From: Promethearchaeia archaeon
Lineage (GTDB): Archaea > Asgardarchaeota > Lokiarchaeia > Sigyniarchaeales > SOKP01
Reading direction: 5' to 3'
Assembly: GCA_029856105.1 (NCBI GenBank)
Contig: JAHQWH010000155.1
Span: forward strand, 1-64,000
DNA length: 64,000 nucleotides
Shown here: piece by piece, positions 50,038-60,064 of the stretch
Layout: every line of letters begins with the position of its first letter
How positions within the stretch are numbered: the stretch's first letter is position 1
Program-made: the position numbers and the translations under genes
The notes under the pieces: model-generated
What the model was told of the DNA's origin: nothing
Database searches by the model: none
The model's input: only the letters and a program-made list of their open reading frames with translations

Positions 50038-50222
50038 AATTATCAAGTTCCTTTAATTAATCTATAAAAATAAACTTGCACAAATCCTTAGTTTAATCTT
50101 TTTTAAATAATAAACAACCTTTTATTTTTTACATTAGAATATATTTTATACCATTAAGATATTCTTTAACTAGTTGTTTTGATAATTTTCAATATTAAGA
50201 TTAATGTAAAAAAATTAAGGGA

Positions 50223-51353
50223 ATGATTATGAGTTTAAACAACGAAAACATAGACCTGTATCGAAAATTACAGGAGCATCTTGATAAAATGCCATTAGGC
50301 TTTCCTTCAACAAAATCAGGATCTGATATTAAGTTATTAAAACGTCTATTCGCGCCCCAAGAAGCTAAAATTGCTACATTTTTAAAGTTTGGATGGGAGA
50401 GAGACCTTGAACCTTTATATACCATTTACGAACGTGCGAAAGAGACTGGAATCTCAAAAGAAGAATTAGAACAAGCTTTAGATAAAATGGTTCAAAAAGG
50501 ACTTCTTATGTTTAAAAGGAAGGCAGAAGAGAAATATTACGGTAATGCTTTACTCATGATTGGAATGTTTGAGTTCCAAGTAAACAAGCTCACAAAGGAA
50601 TTTATAGAAGATTTTCACGATTATTTTGGTAAAAAATGGCTTGCGGAAACTATAAAAGTGAAGGGTGCTCAATTACGGGTAATTCCAGTTGAGCAAAGTA
50701 TAGAATCCGGTCATAATGTTAGTACTTACGATGATGTCATAAAGCTTCTTGATACAACCGATGGACCATACATGGTAACTAATTGTCTTTGCAGGCAAAT
50801 AAAGGACATCTTAGAACAACCTTGTAAAGCGACTTCTAGGAGAGAATTATGTTTAGCTTTTGGATTTGCAGCAGAACTATATATAGAACAAGGATGGGGG
50901 CGTTCTATAAGTAAAGATGAAGTTCTTGAAATTCTACGAAAAAATGAGGAAGAAGGATTAGTGCTTCAACCTGACAACTCACAAAATTTAACAGTTATTT
51001 GTAGCTGCTGTAGTTGCTGTTGTGAAGGCTTATCAAAAATTAAATTATTACCAAATCCCGGAGATTTTACAATAACTAACTTTTACGCTGATGTGGAACC
51101 TGATCTATGCTCAGGTTGTGGAACTTGCGTTGAGATTTGCCCAATGGAGGCAATAACGCTCATTGATGATATATCCTCGATCGAGCGGAAACGTTGTATA
51201 GGATGTGGAAATTGTGTTATTAAATGTCCCTCTGAAGCAATTAAACTCCATAAAAGAAAAAGACAATTTATTCCATATCCGACAATGGATGATTTATTCG
51301 ATAAAATAATGGAAAGAAAAGTAAAACTTAAAGAAAAAGCTTTAGAAAGATAA
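50223..51353 (+). CDS. Ferredoxin-domain protein (2x 4Fe-4S) with Cys-rich motif
   Basis: CSCCSCCCEGLSKIKLLPNPGDF; CSGCGTCVEICPMEAI; CIGCGNCVIKCPSEAI. Confidence 0.85.
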   Translation: MIMSLNNENIDLYRKLQEHLDKMPLGFPSTKSGSDIKLLKRLFAPQEAKIATFLKFGWERDLEPLYTIYERAKETGISKEELEQALDKMVQKGLLMFKRKAEEKYYGNALLMIGMFEFQVNKLTKEFIEDFHDYFGKKWLAETIKVKGAQLRVIPVEQSIESGHNVSTYDDVIKLLDTTDGPYMVTNCLCRQIKDILEQPCKATSRRELCLAFGFAAELYIEQGWGRSISKDEVLEILRKNEEEGLVLQPDNSQNLTVICSCCSCCCEGLSKIKLLPNPGDFTITNFYADVEPDLCSGCGTCVEICPMEAITLIDDISSIERKRCIGCGNCVIKCPSEAIKLHKRKRQFIPYPTMDDLFDKIMERKVKLKEKALER

Positions 51354-51414
51354 GTAATTTTATATAAAATAAAATTTCTATGTTTTCTTAAAAATATTTA
51401 AGTTCAATTATTTT

Positions 51415-51978
51415 TTATTTCTTTTTTAATATTATGTAAAGAGAATCATCATCATGTGTTTCTTTATATGTTTTAATCTCTACTATTTCATAATCATTTT
51501 CAACTAAATTTATTAAAGATTCTTTAGAATAATATACAAAAAGCAAATCTCCATATCTCTCCTCTTTATCTCCCCTCCATAATGAATGGAAAAGAATTCC
51601 ATTTTCATTAAGCAAATCTTTTTGTTTTTTTAACGATGTTTTAAATTCACTTTTAGTAAGATGTTGAAGAACTTTATTGGAATATATACAATCAAAACTT
51701 CTATTTGTATCTAATTCTCTAGCATCTAATACAAAAACATCTGCATCTTCATGCTTTTTCTTATATAAATCGACAAAGAGAGATGAAATATCTGTTCCAG
51801 TTTCTTTAAAAATTTCGCTTAGAATATCTAAATCTTTTCCCTCTCCCATTCCTAGCTCTAACACTGTTGATCCCGCAGGGAGATGAGTTTTTAAAATTTC
51901 AATTAATTCTTTCCCTTCATAACCCTCAGACATCTTGATATATTCCCTTATATTTTTTTCGTCATCCCAATATCCCAC
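51415..51978 (-). CDS. Class I SAM-dependent methyltransferase
   Basis: STVLELGMGEGKDLDILSE, FDCIYSNKVLQHL. Confidence 0.85.
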   Translation of the reverse strand: MGYWDDEKNIREYIKMSEGYEGKELIEILKTHLPAGSTVLELGMGEGKDLDILSEIFKETGTDISSLFVDLYKKKHEDADVFVLDARELDTNRSFDCIYSNKVLQHLTKSEFKTSLKKQKDLLNENGILFHSLWRGDKEERYGDLLFVYYSKESLINLVENDYEIVEIKTYKETHDDDSLYIILKKK

Positions 51979-52108
51979 AAAAAATCATCCCTTTGAACAA
52001 ATAATAATCTAATACATATTAAAAATATAATTCTTAAATATGAGAATAAATGTTTAAAAACAGTTAAGTTCAATTATAGTATGTATTTGTATTAAATTTT
52101 AATGTGAT

Positions 52109-53254
52109 ATTAATATATATTCAAAACCAAAAAAAATAGGTCCAATAGAGATTAAAAATCGATTTGTAAGATCGGCTACATTTGAAGGAATGGCAACTGA
52201 AGATGGTTATGTTACTGATCAGCACATCGAACTTTATAAAACTTTAGCTAAAGGAGGAGTAGGTTTAATAATTACGGGTTATGCATATGTTCAAGAGAGT
52301 GGTAAAGCATTCGAAAAACAAACTGGAGTTAGTAGAGATGATTATATACCGGGTTTAAGTAGAATTGCTGAAACAGTTCATAAAAATGGAGATAATTGCA
52401 AAGTTGCTTTACAAATTGCACATTGTGGACATCAATCTCGTTATCTTGAAAATACAATAGCCCCTTCTGCTCAGGAGGAAAAGTTAACCAGAAAGATACC
52501 GCGCGAAATGACTAGAGAAGAAATAAGAGATACTATTGATGCTTTCTCCCAAGCGATCAGAAGAGCAAAAGAAGCTGGTTTCGACGCTGTGCAGTTACAT
52601 GGAGCTCATGGATATATCATAACTCAATTTCTTTCTCCTTATATAAACAAAAGAACGGATGATTATGGGGGAAGCATAGAGAATAGAACTAGGTTCCTTG
52701 AAGAAATTTACAATAAAAGTGTTGAGTTGGTTGGAAAGGAATTTCCAATCTTTATAAAAATGAATGGTGTTGATTTTATAGAGGGAGGAACTACTATAAG
52801 TGAATCTACTGAGGTTGCTAAAAGGTTAGAAAATATAGGGTATGCCGCAATTGAAGTCAGTGCAGGAATATGGGAAGTTGCAAAATTAAAAAAGAAAGAT
52901 CTTGGTTGGAAATCAACATTTTTACCAGAAAGTCGAATCTTTATTGGAACGATGAATGAACCTGCTTATAATCTAGCTTATGCAAAAGAATTCAAGAAAG
53001 TTCTTGATATACCCGTTATTCTAATTGGAGGTATTAACTCCCTCGATCTAGTAGAACAAATATTATCTAATGAAAGTGCTGACTTCGTGTCATTTTCTAG
53101 ACCCTTAATCCGAGAACCAGATCTTCCTAATAGATGGATGAAAGGTATTGGAAACCAAAAAGTAGATTGTATATTCTGCAATGGTTGTTTAGCTACGACA
53201 GTTACTCCAGGCTTACGATGTGCTAAATTACATGAGTCTAGTGCAGGTAATTAA
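52109..53254 (+). CDS. Old yellow enzyme family NADH:flavin oxidoreductase; start must be non-ATG (ATT 52109 or ATA 52115)
   Basis: Conserved N-terminus YSKPKKIGPIEIKNRFVRSATFEG lies in frame upstream of first ATG (52190); frame opens after TAA at 52100-52102. Confidence 0.88.
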   Translation: MNIYSKPKKIGPIEIKNRFVRSATFEGMATEDGYVTDQHIELYKTLAKGGVGLIITGYAYVQESGKAFEKQTGVSRDDYIPGLSRIAETVHKNGDNCKVALQIAHCGHQSRYLENTIAPSAQEEKLTRKIPREMTREEIRDTIDAFSQAIRRAKEAGFDAVQLHGAHGYIITQFLSPYINKRTDDYGGSIENRTRFLEEIYNKSVELVGKEFPIFIKMNGVDFIEGGTTISESTEVAKRLENIGYAAIEVSAGIWEVAKLKKKDLGWKSTFLPESRIFIGTMNEPAYNLAYAKEFKKVLDIPVILIGGINSLDLVEQILSNESADFVSFSRPLIREPDLPNRWMKGIGNQKVDCIFCNGCLATTVTPGLRCAKLHESSAGN

Positions 53255-53283
53255 TTAAAATCCGTAAAAATGGTAGAAGAAAT

Positions 53284-54051
53284 ATGAGTAAATACGAAAA
53301 AACAGATGAGAAACTAAACAAATATCTTCGGTTAGCTACTTTCCCCGTTGCCGTAAAATTACTACAGAATCCCGAAGAATTAAATGGTATTAAATTTTTA
53401 AAAAAAACCGAAAAAAAAATTGCGCTTTGTCAAATATTCAGTTATGCGAGGTATTACGGATGGACAATGGGGTGTGTAAAGGAGGATAATTTATGTCCAC
53501 TAGCCGAAATAAGTCTCGGATTTGAAAAATCAAATAAACTTTTCGAAGAGGGTGCTTTTTTTGTAGGAAGATACAATGAGACAAAAGAAGCGGCTAAGAA
53601 AACCACTGCTACAATGCCTAAATTACCATTTGGCCAATATTCTGCGGTTGTTTCTGGCGCTTTAAGTCGCGTTGATTTTGATCCCGATTTGATTCTAATT
53701 TGGGGGAATTCTGCCCAGATTATGAGAATAATCCAGGGATCTTTGTGGAAAAAAGGAGGGAGGGTTTCAATGTCAACTTTTTGTGATGGAGTTTGTGCAG
53801 ATACTATTTCAAATGCCATTCTTACGGGTGAACTACAAGTTGCATTTCCATGTCTTGGCGATCGCCGTTTTGGTATGGCAACTGATACGGATTTAATTGC
53901 CTCAATACCTATGGGAATTGTTGAAGAAATAATAGAAGGTATGGAAAAAACCCACAGAGCCGGAACTAGATACCCTGTACCTTTTCAATTATCTACTCCT
54001 GAATTTTTTGTAAAACTAAAAAAACAATTAGATAAAGCTAAGAAAAACTAA
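53284..54051 (+). CDS. DUF169 family protein
   Basis: LATFPVAVKLL...ALCQIFSYARYYGWTMGCVKEDNLCPLAEISLGFE. Confidence 0.85.
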   Translation: MSKYEKTDEKLNKYLRLATFPVAVKLLQNPEELNGIKFLKKTEKKIALCQIFSYARYYGWTMGCVKEDNLCPLAEISLGFEKSNKLFEEGAFFVGRYNETKEAAKKTTATMPKLPFGQYSAVVSGALSRVDFDPDLILIWGNSAQIMRIIQGSLWKKGGRVSMSTFCDGVCADTISNAILTGELQVAFPCLGDRRFGMATDTDLIASIPMGIVEEIIEGMEKTHRAGTRYPVPFQLSTPEFFVKLKKQLDKAKKN

Positions 54052-54156
54052 AAAAGAAATCAATTTTGCAAAAATCAGATATAAATTATAAGATTTTTAA
54101 CTGAACATTTATTTATCCTAAATATTATATAAAATTCTTATAAAAATTAGATTATT

Positions 54157-54897
54157 ATGACAATTCAAGCCCTTGATATTACTAATGGTATTGTTCTCAT
54201 AATTTTTTGCGCTCTTAATATTTATGTAGGTACTAGAATATCTTTGAAATATTTTAAATATAAACAGAGAGAATTATTATTGGTTGGCTTAGTATGGATA
54301 TTTTTGACTTGTCCATGGTATCCTGCGTCTATCTCATTTATATTATACCTTTTAACTGGAAATTCTTTAACGAATATTCCTTATTTTATAATCGGAAATA
54401 TTTTTATACCGATAGCGGTCATTTTTTGGATGATTACCTTAAAATATTTTATATTTAAAGAGAGAAAGAAGTTAATAATGATATTGTCAGGTGTTTATGG
54501 ATTAATTTTTTATATAATATTTTTTCTTCTATTAGGTATTAATCCTAATCTGATAGGTCAATTGAAAGGATTAACTGATGTTCAATATGGCATGTTTATT
54601 GTGGTTTATGTTCTTTCAATCTTAATAATATTAATGGGGACTGGATTTTTATTTACTCGAGAATCATTAAAGTCAGAAGATCTCGAAATTCGATTAAAAG
54701 GTAAACTAATATTTATTGCTTTTATCCTATTTACTATAGGTAGTGGTTTAGATACTTCAATTCCGTTAAATTTTGTGACTCTTCCGATAATTCGAGGGTT
54801 TGAGATAGCAAGTGCTATAGTATTTTACTTTGGCTTTTTTTTACCGAAATGGTTTAAGAATTTTATAAAAAAAGAAGGATCTCTAAAAGAAGATTAA
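54157..54897 (+). CDS. Multi-TM membrane protein (7TM-like), unknown function
   Basis: 246 aa, about 7 hydrophobic segments. Confidence 0.6.
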   Translation: MTIQALDITNGIVLIIFCALNIYVGTRISLKYFKYKQRELLLVGLVWIFLTCPWYPASISFILYLLTGNSLTNIPYFIIGNIFIPIAVIFWMITLKYFIFKERKKLIMILSGVYGLIFYIIFFLLLGINPNLIGQLKGLTDVQYGMFIVVYVLSILIILMGTGFLFTRESLKSEDLEIRLKGKLIFIAFILFTIGSGLDTSIPLNFVTLPIIRGFEIASAIVFYFGFFLPKWFKNFIKKEGSLKED

Positions 54898-55057
54898 TTA
54901 TTTAACTATCTATTTTTAATATGATTCGGGGTATTTTTTTTTACATTTATTATTAAAATAGATTTTTATTAGGAGTATTTTTAATTTAAGAAAAATTGTT
55001 CCTAAATATTGTATTAATCTCTAAAATTCAATATTCTATGAAGTGAGGAGATCAAAA

Positions 55058-55918
55058 ATTCGAAAAAGTAAATTAATAACCTTAGATGATGCAATTTCTA
55101 CTTACGTTCAAGATGGTGATCTAGTTGGTTTTGGGGGACTTTCGTTTTGGAGAAAACCGATAGAAGCATGTAGAGAGATAATTAGACAAGACAAAAAGGA
55201 CTTATCTCTTTGCACTTTTGTTGGAGGGATCGAAATTGATATGCTTGTAGCTGCAGGTTGTGCGTCTCAAGTGAGAGCCTGTTTCGTAGGAATGGAAATT
55301 TTTGGTATGGCTCCAAATTATAGGAAAGCTGTTGAGTCCGGATCAATAAAGATTTCTGAAGAAAGCGAAGCTTCTATTGCTTTAGGATTAAGAGCATCCT
55401 ATTTGAAAGTGCCTTTCATGCCTTTAAAAGGTATTATAGGAACTGATATGCCAAAAGTAAGGAATGATATTAAACAATTTAAAGATCCCTTGGGCTCAGA
55501 TACAGAGTTAATGGCATTGCCCAAAATAGATTTGGATGTGGCTATCTTACACGTTCCTTATGCAGATGAATATGGAAATGGAAATATTGCTGGAGCTGTT
55601 TGGATGGATGACGATATGGCAAAAACCGCTAAAAAAACGATTATAATAACGGAAAAATTAGTCGAAACAGAGGATATTAGGTATTTACCAGGGAAAGCGC
55701 AATTACCAATGCAAACAACAACCGCGGTAGTTAAGATCCCTTACGGGGCACACCCTACAAGTTGTTATCCCTTCTATACATTCGATCCTCTTCACATTCA
55801 AGCATATTTAAAAGCAGATTTTAAAAATTATAAAGAGAAATTTATTTCTGGAAAAAATTCCGTTCAGTATTTAGAGGAAGCTGGAGGAGTTCAAACTATT
55901 TTAAATATATTATTATAG
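55058..55918 (+). CDS. CoA-transferase subunit A (glutaconate CoA-transferase-like); proposed ATT start
   Basis: RKSKLITLDDAISTYVQDGDLVGFGGLSFWRKP; listed GTG 55043 lies inside the SD GTGAGGAGAT; ATT 55058 is 7 nt after GAGGAG. Confidence 0.85.
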   Translation: MRKSKLITLDDAISTYVQDGDLVGFGGLSFWRKPIEACREIIRQDKKDLSLCTFVGGIEIDMLVAAGCASQVRACFVGMEIFGMAPNYRKAVESGSIKISEESEASIALGLRASYLKVPFMPLKGIIGTDMPKVRNDIKQFKDPLGSDTELMALPKIDLDVAILHVPYADEYGNGNIAGAVWMDDDMAKTAKKTIIITEKLVETEDIRYLPGKAQLPMQTTTAVVKIPYGAHPTSCYPFYTFDPLHIQAYLKADFKNYKEKFISGKNSVQYLEEAGGVQTILNILL

Positions 55919-55929
55919 GAGGTAAAAGT

Positions 55930-56814
55930 ATGACTGAATTTTCAAAAGAGTATACTATAGATGAATTAATGACAGTTTTAATGGCGAGAGAAGTCAGAAA
56001 TGATGATGTTATGATCGTAGGGGTGGCAACACCCATGGTCTGGGCAGCTTTTACTCTAGCAAAATTAACACATGCCCCTGATGCAATTTATCATTATATT
56101 ATGGGAAATACTTTTGTTATAGAACCACGACAGGTTTCTCTTCTTTATTTAGAAATGAATACAGCACGAGCGTATAGATTCCAAAATTCTGTTGAATGTA
56201 CCTTGGAGTCACTTCCTTCCGAAAAATTGACGACCATAGAATTTTTTCGACCCGCTCAAATAGACCAATTTGGAAATTCTAATAATGTATGTATAGGAGA
56301 TTGGAAAAGTCCGAAAATAAGGCTACCTGGGGCCGCAGGAATTTTAGATTTTAGTATGTTCTACAAAAGAGGATCTTTTTTATATACACCCCGACACGAT
56401 TCAAGAACTTTTGTTTCAACAGAAAGGCTCTTCTTCATCTCCGGAGTAGGATTCCCTGAAGGAAAACCATCGATATGTGGAGGATCTGGTCCTCAATGCG
56501 TCATAACTAATCTAGCATATTTAGATTTTGATGGAAAAAGCAAAAGAATGAGGTTGGCATCAATTCATCCAGGTGTCGTTATAGATACCGTTAAAGACTC
56601 AACAGGATTTGATTTGATTATTCCGAATGATTTAAAAGAAACAAAACCTCCTACCGTTAAAGAAATAGACCTATTAAGAGAGAATGTTGATCCTTTAAAG
56701 ATAAGAAAATTAGAAGTTCTTTCAGGCAATGAACGAGAAGAGCTATTAGATGAAATAATTCAAAAAGAATTAGCAAAGGAAAATAAGTTTCCAAAACTGT
56801 TAAAATGTAATTAA
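55930..56814 (+). CDS. CoA-transferase subunit B
   Basis: Adjacent to subunit A; VISGVGFPEG-like ISGVGFPEGKPSICGGSGPQCVITNLAYLDFD; SD GGAGGT 6 nt before ATG. Confidence 0.88.
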   Translation: MTEFSKEYTIDELMTVLMAREVRNDDVMIVGVATPMVWAAFTLAKLTHAPDAIYHYIMGNTFVIEPRQVSLLYLEMNTARAYRFQNSVECTLESLPSEKLTTIEFFRPAQIDQFGNSNNVCIGDWKSPKIRLPGAAGILDFSMFYKRGSFLYTPRHDSRTFVSTERLFFISGVGFPEGKPSICGGSGPQCVITNLAYLDFDGKSKRMRLASIHPGVVIDTVKDSTGFDLIIPNDLKETKPPTVKEIDLLRENVDPLKIRKLEVLSGNEREELLDEIIQKELAKENKFPKLLKCN

Positions 56815-56836
56815 TAAGTATTAATGTGAATTTCTT

Positions 56837-57625
56837 ATGGATGAAAAAAATCAAAAAAATCAAACTATAGAGCTAATTAAGAATAGAAGAACGATTCGCA
56901 CATATGATCCAAAACCACTAACTCAAGATGAGATTGATGCAATCGTTCAAGGCGCAATGAGGGCTCCTACAGCCGGAAATCTGATGATGTATTCGATTAT
57001 TCAAGTAAGTGATCAAAAATTAAAAGATAAATTAGTAAAAACTTGCGATAATCAACCCCTTATAGCTAAAGCGCCGTTGGTCCTATTGTTTTTAGCGGAC
57101 ATGCAAAGATGGTGGGATTTCTTTAGAGTTAGCAATGTCAAGGAAAAATGCAATGAAATAGGTAGGGAGTTCCAAACGCCTCAAGAGTCTGATTTACTTC
57201 TCGCTTGTTGCGATGCATTAATTGCTGCCCAAAATTCTGTAATTACCGCTGAAGCTTTAGATATTGGTTCGTGCTATATTGGAGATATAATGGAGAACTA
57301 TGAAATTCACCGTGAGATGTTTAACCTTCCCAAATGGGTGTTTCCTATAACTTTGTTATGTTATGGACGCCCCAAAGGAGATAAAAACAAAATTCCTCTT
57401 TTAACACGCTTTCCTAAAAAATATATCCAGTTTACAAACCAGTATTCAAGGTTATCTATGAATGATTTCAACAATATGCTTGAAAATGACCCGAGAAAAA
57501 TAGTAGTTAAAGAAGCAGAAAATATGGGACAACAGCTATATCTTGGTAAACTAGGAGCAGAATTTACGGTGGAAATGCGTCGTTCTGTTAAGGTTGCACT
57601 CAAAGAATGGCTTAGAAAAGACTAG
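56837..57625 (+). CDS. Nitroreductase family protein
   Basis: IKNRRTIRTYDPKPLTQDEIDAIVQGAMRAPTAGN; SCYIGDIMEN. Confidence 0.92.
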   Translation: MDEKNQKNQTIELIKNRRTIRTYDPKPLTQDEIDAIVQGAMRAPTAGNLMMYSIIQVSDQKLKDKLVKTCDNQPLIAKAPLVLLFLADMQRWWDFFRVSNVKEKCNEIGREFQTPQESDLLLACCDALIAAQNSVITAEALDIGSCYIGDIMENYEIHREMFNLPKWVFPITLLCYGRPKGDKNKIPLLTRFPKKYIQFTNQYSRLSMNDFNNMLENDPRKIVVKEAENMGQQLYLGKLGAEFTVEMRRSVKVALKEWLRKD

Positions 57626-57663
57626 GAATTAATAATTAATGAAAAAAAAATTATGAGACTAAA

Positions 57664-59163
57664 CTAAATAATATCATCCCAAGCAGCTCGTTCTTTATCG
57701 AGAAATTTTTCAGCTACTTTAAATTCCTTACCTATTAGCATTGTCGATCTTTTCTCAATATCGTAAGCGGGCCATTTAGGAATGCCATCGTGGTTAGGAT
57801 TTCCAGTACGAGCAAATGCAATCCAAGCATCCATTATTTTGTTGCTAATGGCTTCAGTTTCAGGATTATTACCGGCAAAATCCGCCATACCAGGAACATC
57901 AAGCGAATTAAAAACGAATGGTATTTCGAGAGCGTGACAAGCTCCTAATTTTCCATCGAATACGGGGGATGACCAAGTAAACAAGTAATTGTATGTATTA
58001 ACCTGATGCGTACTCTGCGCTTCAAGCAATTTAATCGTTGAAATGCGAAAAATATAATCGGTCATAAGAGCGTTCATTATCTCTTTAGGTTCTGTGGAAA
58101 ATTCACTTTCCCTCGCTTTTCTGTAAGTATCGATCATTACTTTGCTCTTATTCATATCAATGCCTAATCTGCTTAAAAATCCGACTAGGAGTTTTTCCCC
58201 CCCAGCATCACTCATTTTGCTTATTTCCGGACTAAGAGCTGTAAACAACTTAGCCTCATCCAAATTAGTGCCTATCATAAATTCAATATTCCCAAAATTA
58301 CCGTTTTGAAATGCTTTTAACGGATGTATGGGTAGTGTATCACCATCAATTAAAGGTCGAAAAGCAAGGAGATTGGTAGGGTCTTCTGCAAGAAGCTTGT
58401 TTTGTGCTTCAATAATTTTTTCGGGAGATATTTCACGCAAAGCATTAAGATCTCCTTTTTGAATTCCTAACATACGCATTAATCGTTTTGTAGGTTTCTT
58501 GGTTACCTTTGGATCAATAGCAGGGGCACTTTGAGCAATAACACGGCGAAAAAGTCCTTTAGTAGCTGGCATTGCGGGTAACGTAACAACTGCATAACCT
58601 CCAGCAGATTCACCAAAAATCGTAACATTAGAGGGATCACCACCAAATAATTCGATATTCTCCTGGACCCATTCTAGAGCTAAAATTTGATCAAGTTGTC
58701 CTACATTGGCAGTAACATCAGGAAGATATAGATAACCTAAAGCGCCTAACCGATAATTAATAGTAACCACTACAATATCCCCACGCTGTGCTAAGGTTGA
58801 ACCATTATACATAGGGTCGATCCCGCCTCCCATAATAAAAGCACCACCATGTATCCAGAACATTACTGGGCGTTTGTTATTATCTGCGGCGGGCGTCCAA
58901 ATATTAAGAGTTAAACAATCCTCACTTTCGGGTTTAAGTTTGCCAGTAAGTTCTTCGAGCTGAGTATATCCTTGAAAAGCACAATGTCCATATTTGGTAG
59001 TATCAAGCACATCATCCCAATTTCTTTTTGCAATGGGAGGAGTGAATCGTAGATCGCCTATAGGAGGCTCTCCATAAGGAATTCCTTTAAATATATCTAA
59101 TCCTTTTTCCTTATAACCTTGGATTTTACCAGATTTAGTTTTAATAACAACCATTTTATTCAT
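57664..59163 (-). CDS. Type-B carboxylesterase
   Basis: FKGIPYGEPPIGDLRF, EDCLTLNIWTP, FGESAGGYAV, GTNLDEAKLF, GACHALEIPFVF. Confidence 0.94.
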   Translation of the reverse strand: MNKMVVIKTKSGKIQGYKEKGLDIFKGIPYGEPPIGDLRFTPPIAKRNWDDVLDTTKYGHCAFQGYTQLEELTGKLKPESEDCLTLNIWTPAADNNKRPVMFWIHGGAFIMGGGIDPMYNGSTLAQRGDIVVVTINYRLGALGYLYLPDVTANVGQLDQILALEWVQENIELFGGDPSNVTIFGESAGGYAVVTLPAMPATKGLFRRVIAQSAPAIDPKVTKKPTKRLMRMLGIQKGDLNALREISPEKIIEAQNKLLAEDPTNLLAFRPLIDGDTLPIHPLKAFQNGNFGNIEFMIGTNLDEAKLFTALSPEISKMSDAGGEKLLVGFLSRLGIDMNKSKVMIDTYRKARESEFSTEPKEIMNALMTDYIFRISTIKLLEAQSTHQVNTYNYLFTWSSPVFDGKLGACHALEIPFVFNSLDVPGMADFAGNNPETEAISNKIMDAWIAFARTGNPNHDGIPKWPAYDIEKRSTMLIGKEFKVAEKFLDKERAAWDDII

Positions 59164-59282
59164 AATCTTTCATTATTTTTATTATAATTATTTTATATTA
59201 GTTGAAAAATAATAAAAATATGTTTTTTATGAAGTATCTTTTCTTAGAAGAAAAAAAAATCTTGAATTAACTAAGACTATTT

Positions 59283-60023
59283 TTAGCTAAAATTTCTGTT
59301 AGGAAATAATTCGATTTTACGTCCTTTATGTTTAAATAAAATCAAATCTTTTTTTTTTAATTTATCAATGTGATACTTCACTGTACTTCGATTTAAATGT
59401 AGTTGAAGAGCAATTGCACTGGAATTAATTCCAGGGTTCTTTTCAATTAAATCCAATACTTTTAAGGAAGTTTTAGATTTTCCAATAAGTAATCGGGAAT
59501 ATTGATTTTGATCTTTGGTCATCTTTATAGGAAAAAAAACGCTAAACTGTCCTACTTTTTCCTTTTTTATAATTCCATATTGCATTAACACATATAGATG
59601 CCATTGTAATTGTCCTTTTTGCAAATTACATTGGCGAAGGAGCTCATTATTATGAATCCCTGGTTCTTGAAGAATACTGGTGATTATTTTTTTGCGATTT
59701 TCATTTTCAAAGATATCGTTGTAAGATAAGATGTGGTGTCCTTTAGTTGAAAAATCTTTTCCTTTGAAATACATCTTATATTCTTTAACTGTTAACGAAA
59801 GAAAAACCGATATTAAACCTAAAATCAGAACAGAAATAAATGCTATAAATGCCCATTTGATGGTATTATCTTCTGAGAAGAAATTTTCTTCAATTATTGA
59901 TATATATATCTGATAATCAACGAACGATAGAAGAATAATGAGTAATAGTACAAATCCTAATTTAAAATAAAAAGATATTTTGGTATGTTTAAATTTTTTA
60001 TCAAAATTACTCATAGTTTTCAA
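59283..60023 (-). CDS. Membrane-anchored winged-helix transcriptional regulator
   Basis: Two N-terminal TM segments, then PGIHNNELLRQCNLQKGQLQWHLYVLMQYGIIKKE and PGINSSAIALQLHLNRSTVKYHIDKLKKKDLI. Confidence 0.8.
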   Translation of the reverse strand: MKTMSNFDKKFKHTKISFYFKLGFVLLLIILLSFVDYQIYISIIEENFFSEDNTIKWAFIAFISVLILGLISVFLSLTVKEYKMYFKGKDFSTKGHHILSYNDIFENENRKKIITSILQEPGIHNNELLRQCNLQKGQLQWHLYVLMQYGIIKKEKVGQFSVFFPIKMTKDQNQYSRLLIGKSKTSLKVLDLIEKNPGINSSAIALQLHLNRSTVKYHIDKLKKKDLILFKHKGRKIELFPNRNFS

Positions 60024-60064
60024 ATTTTCCCTTGATTACATATATGTAAAATTTACCGCTAGTT

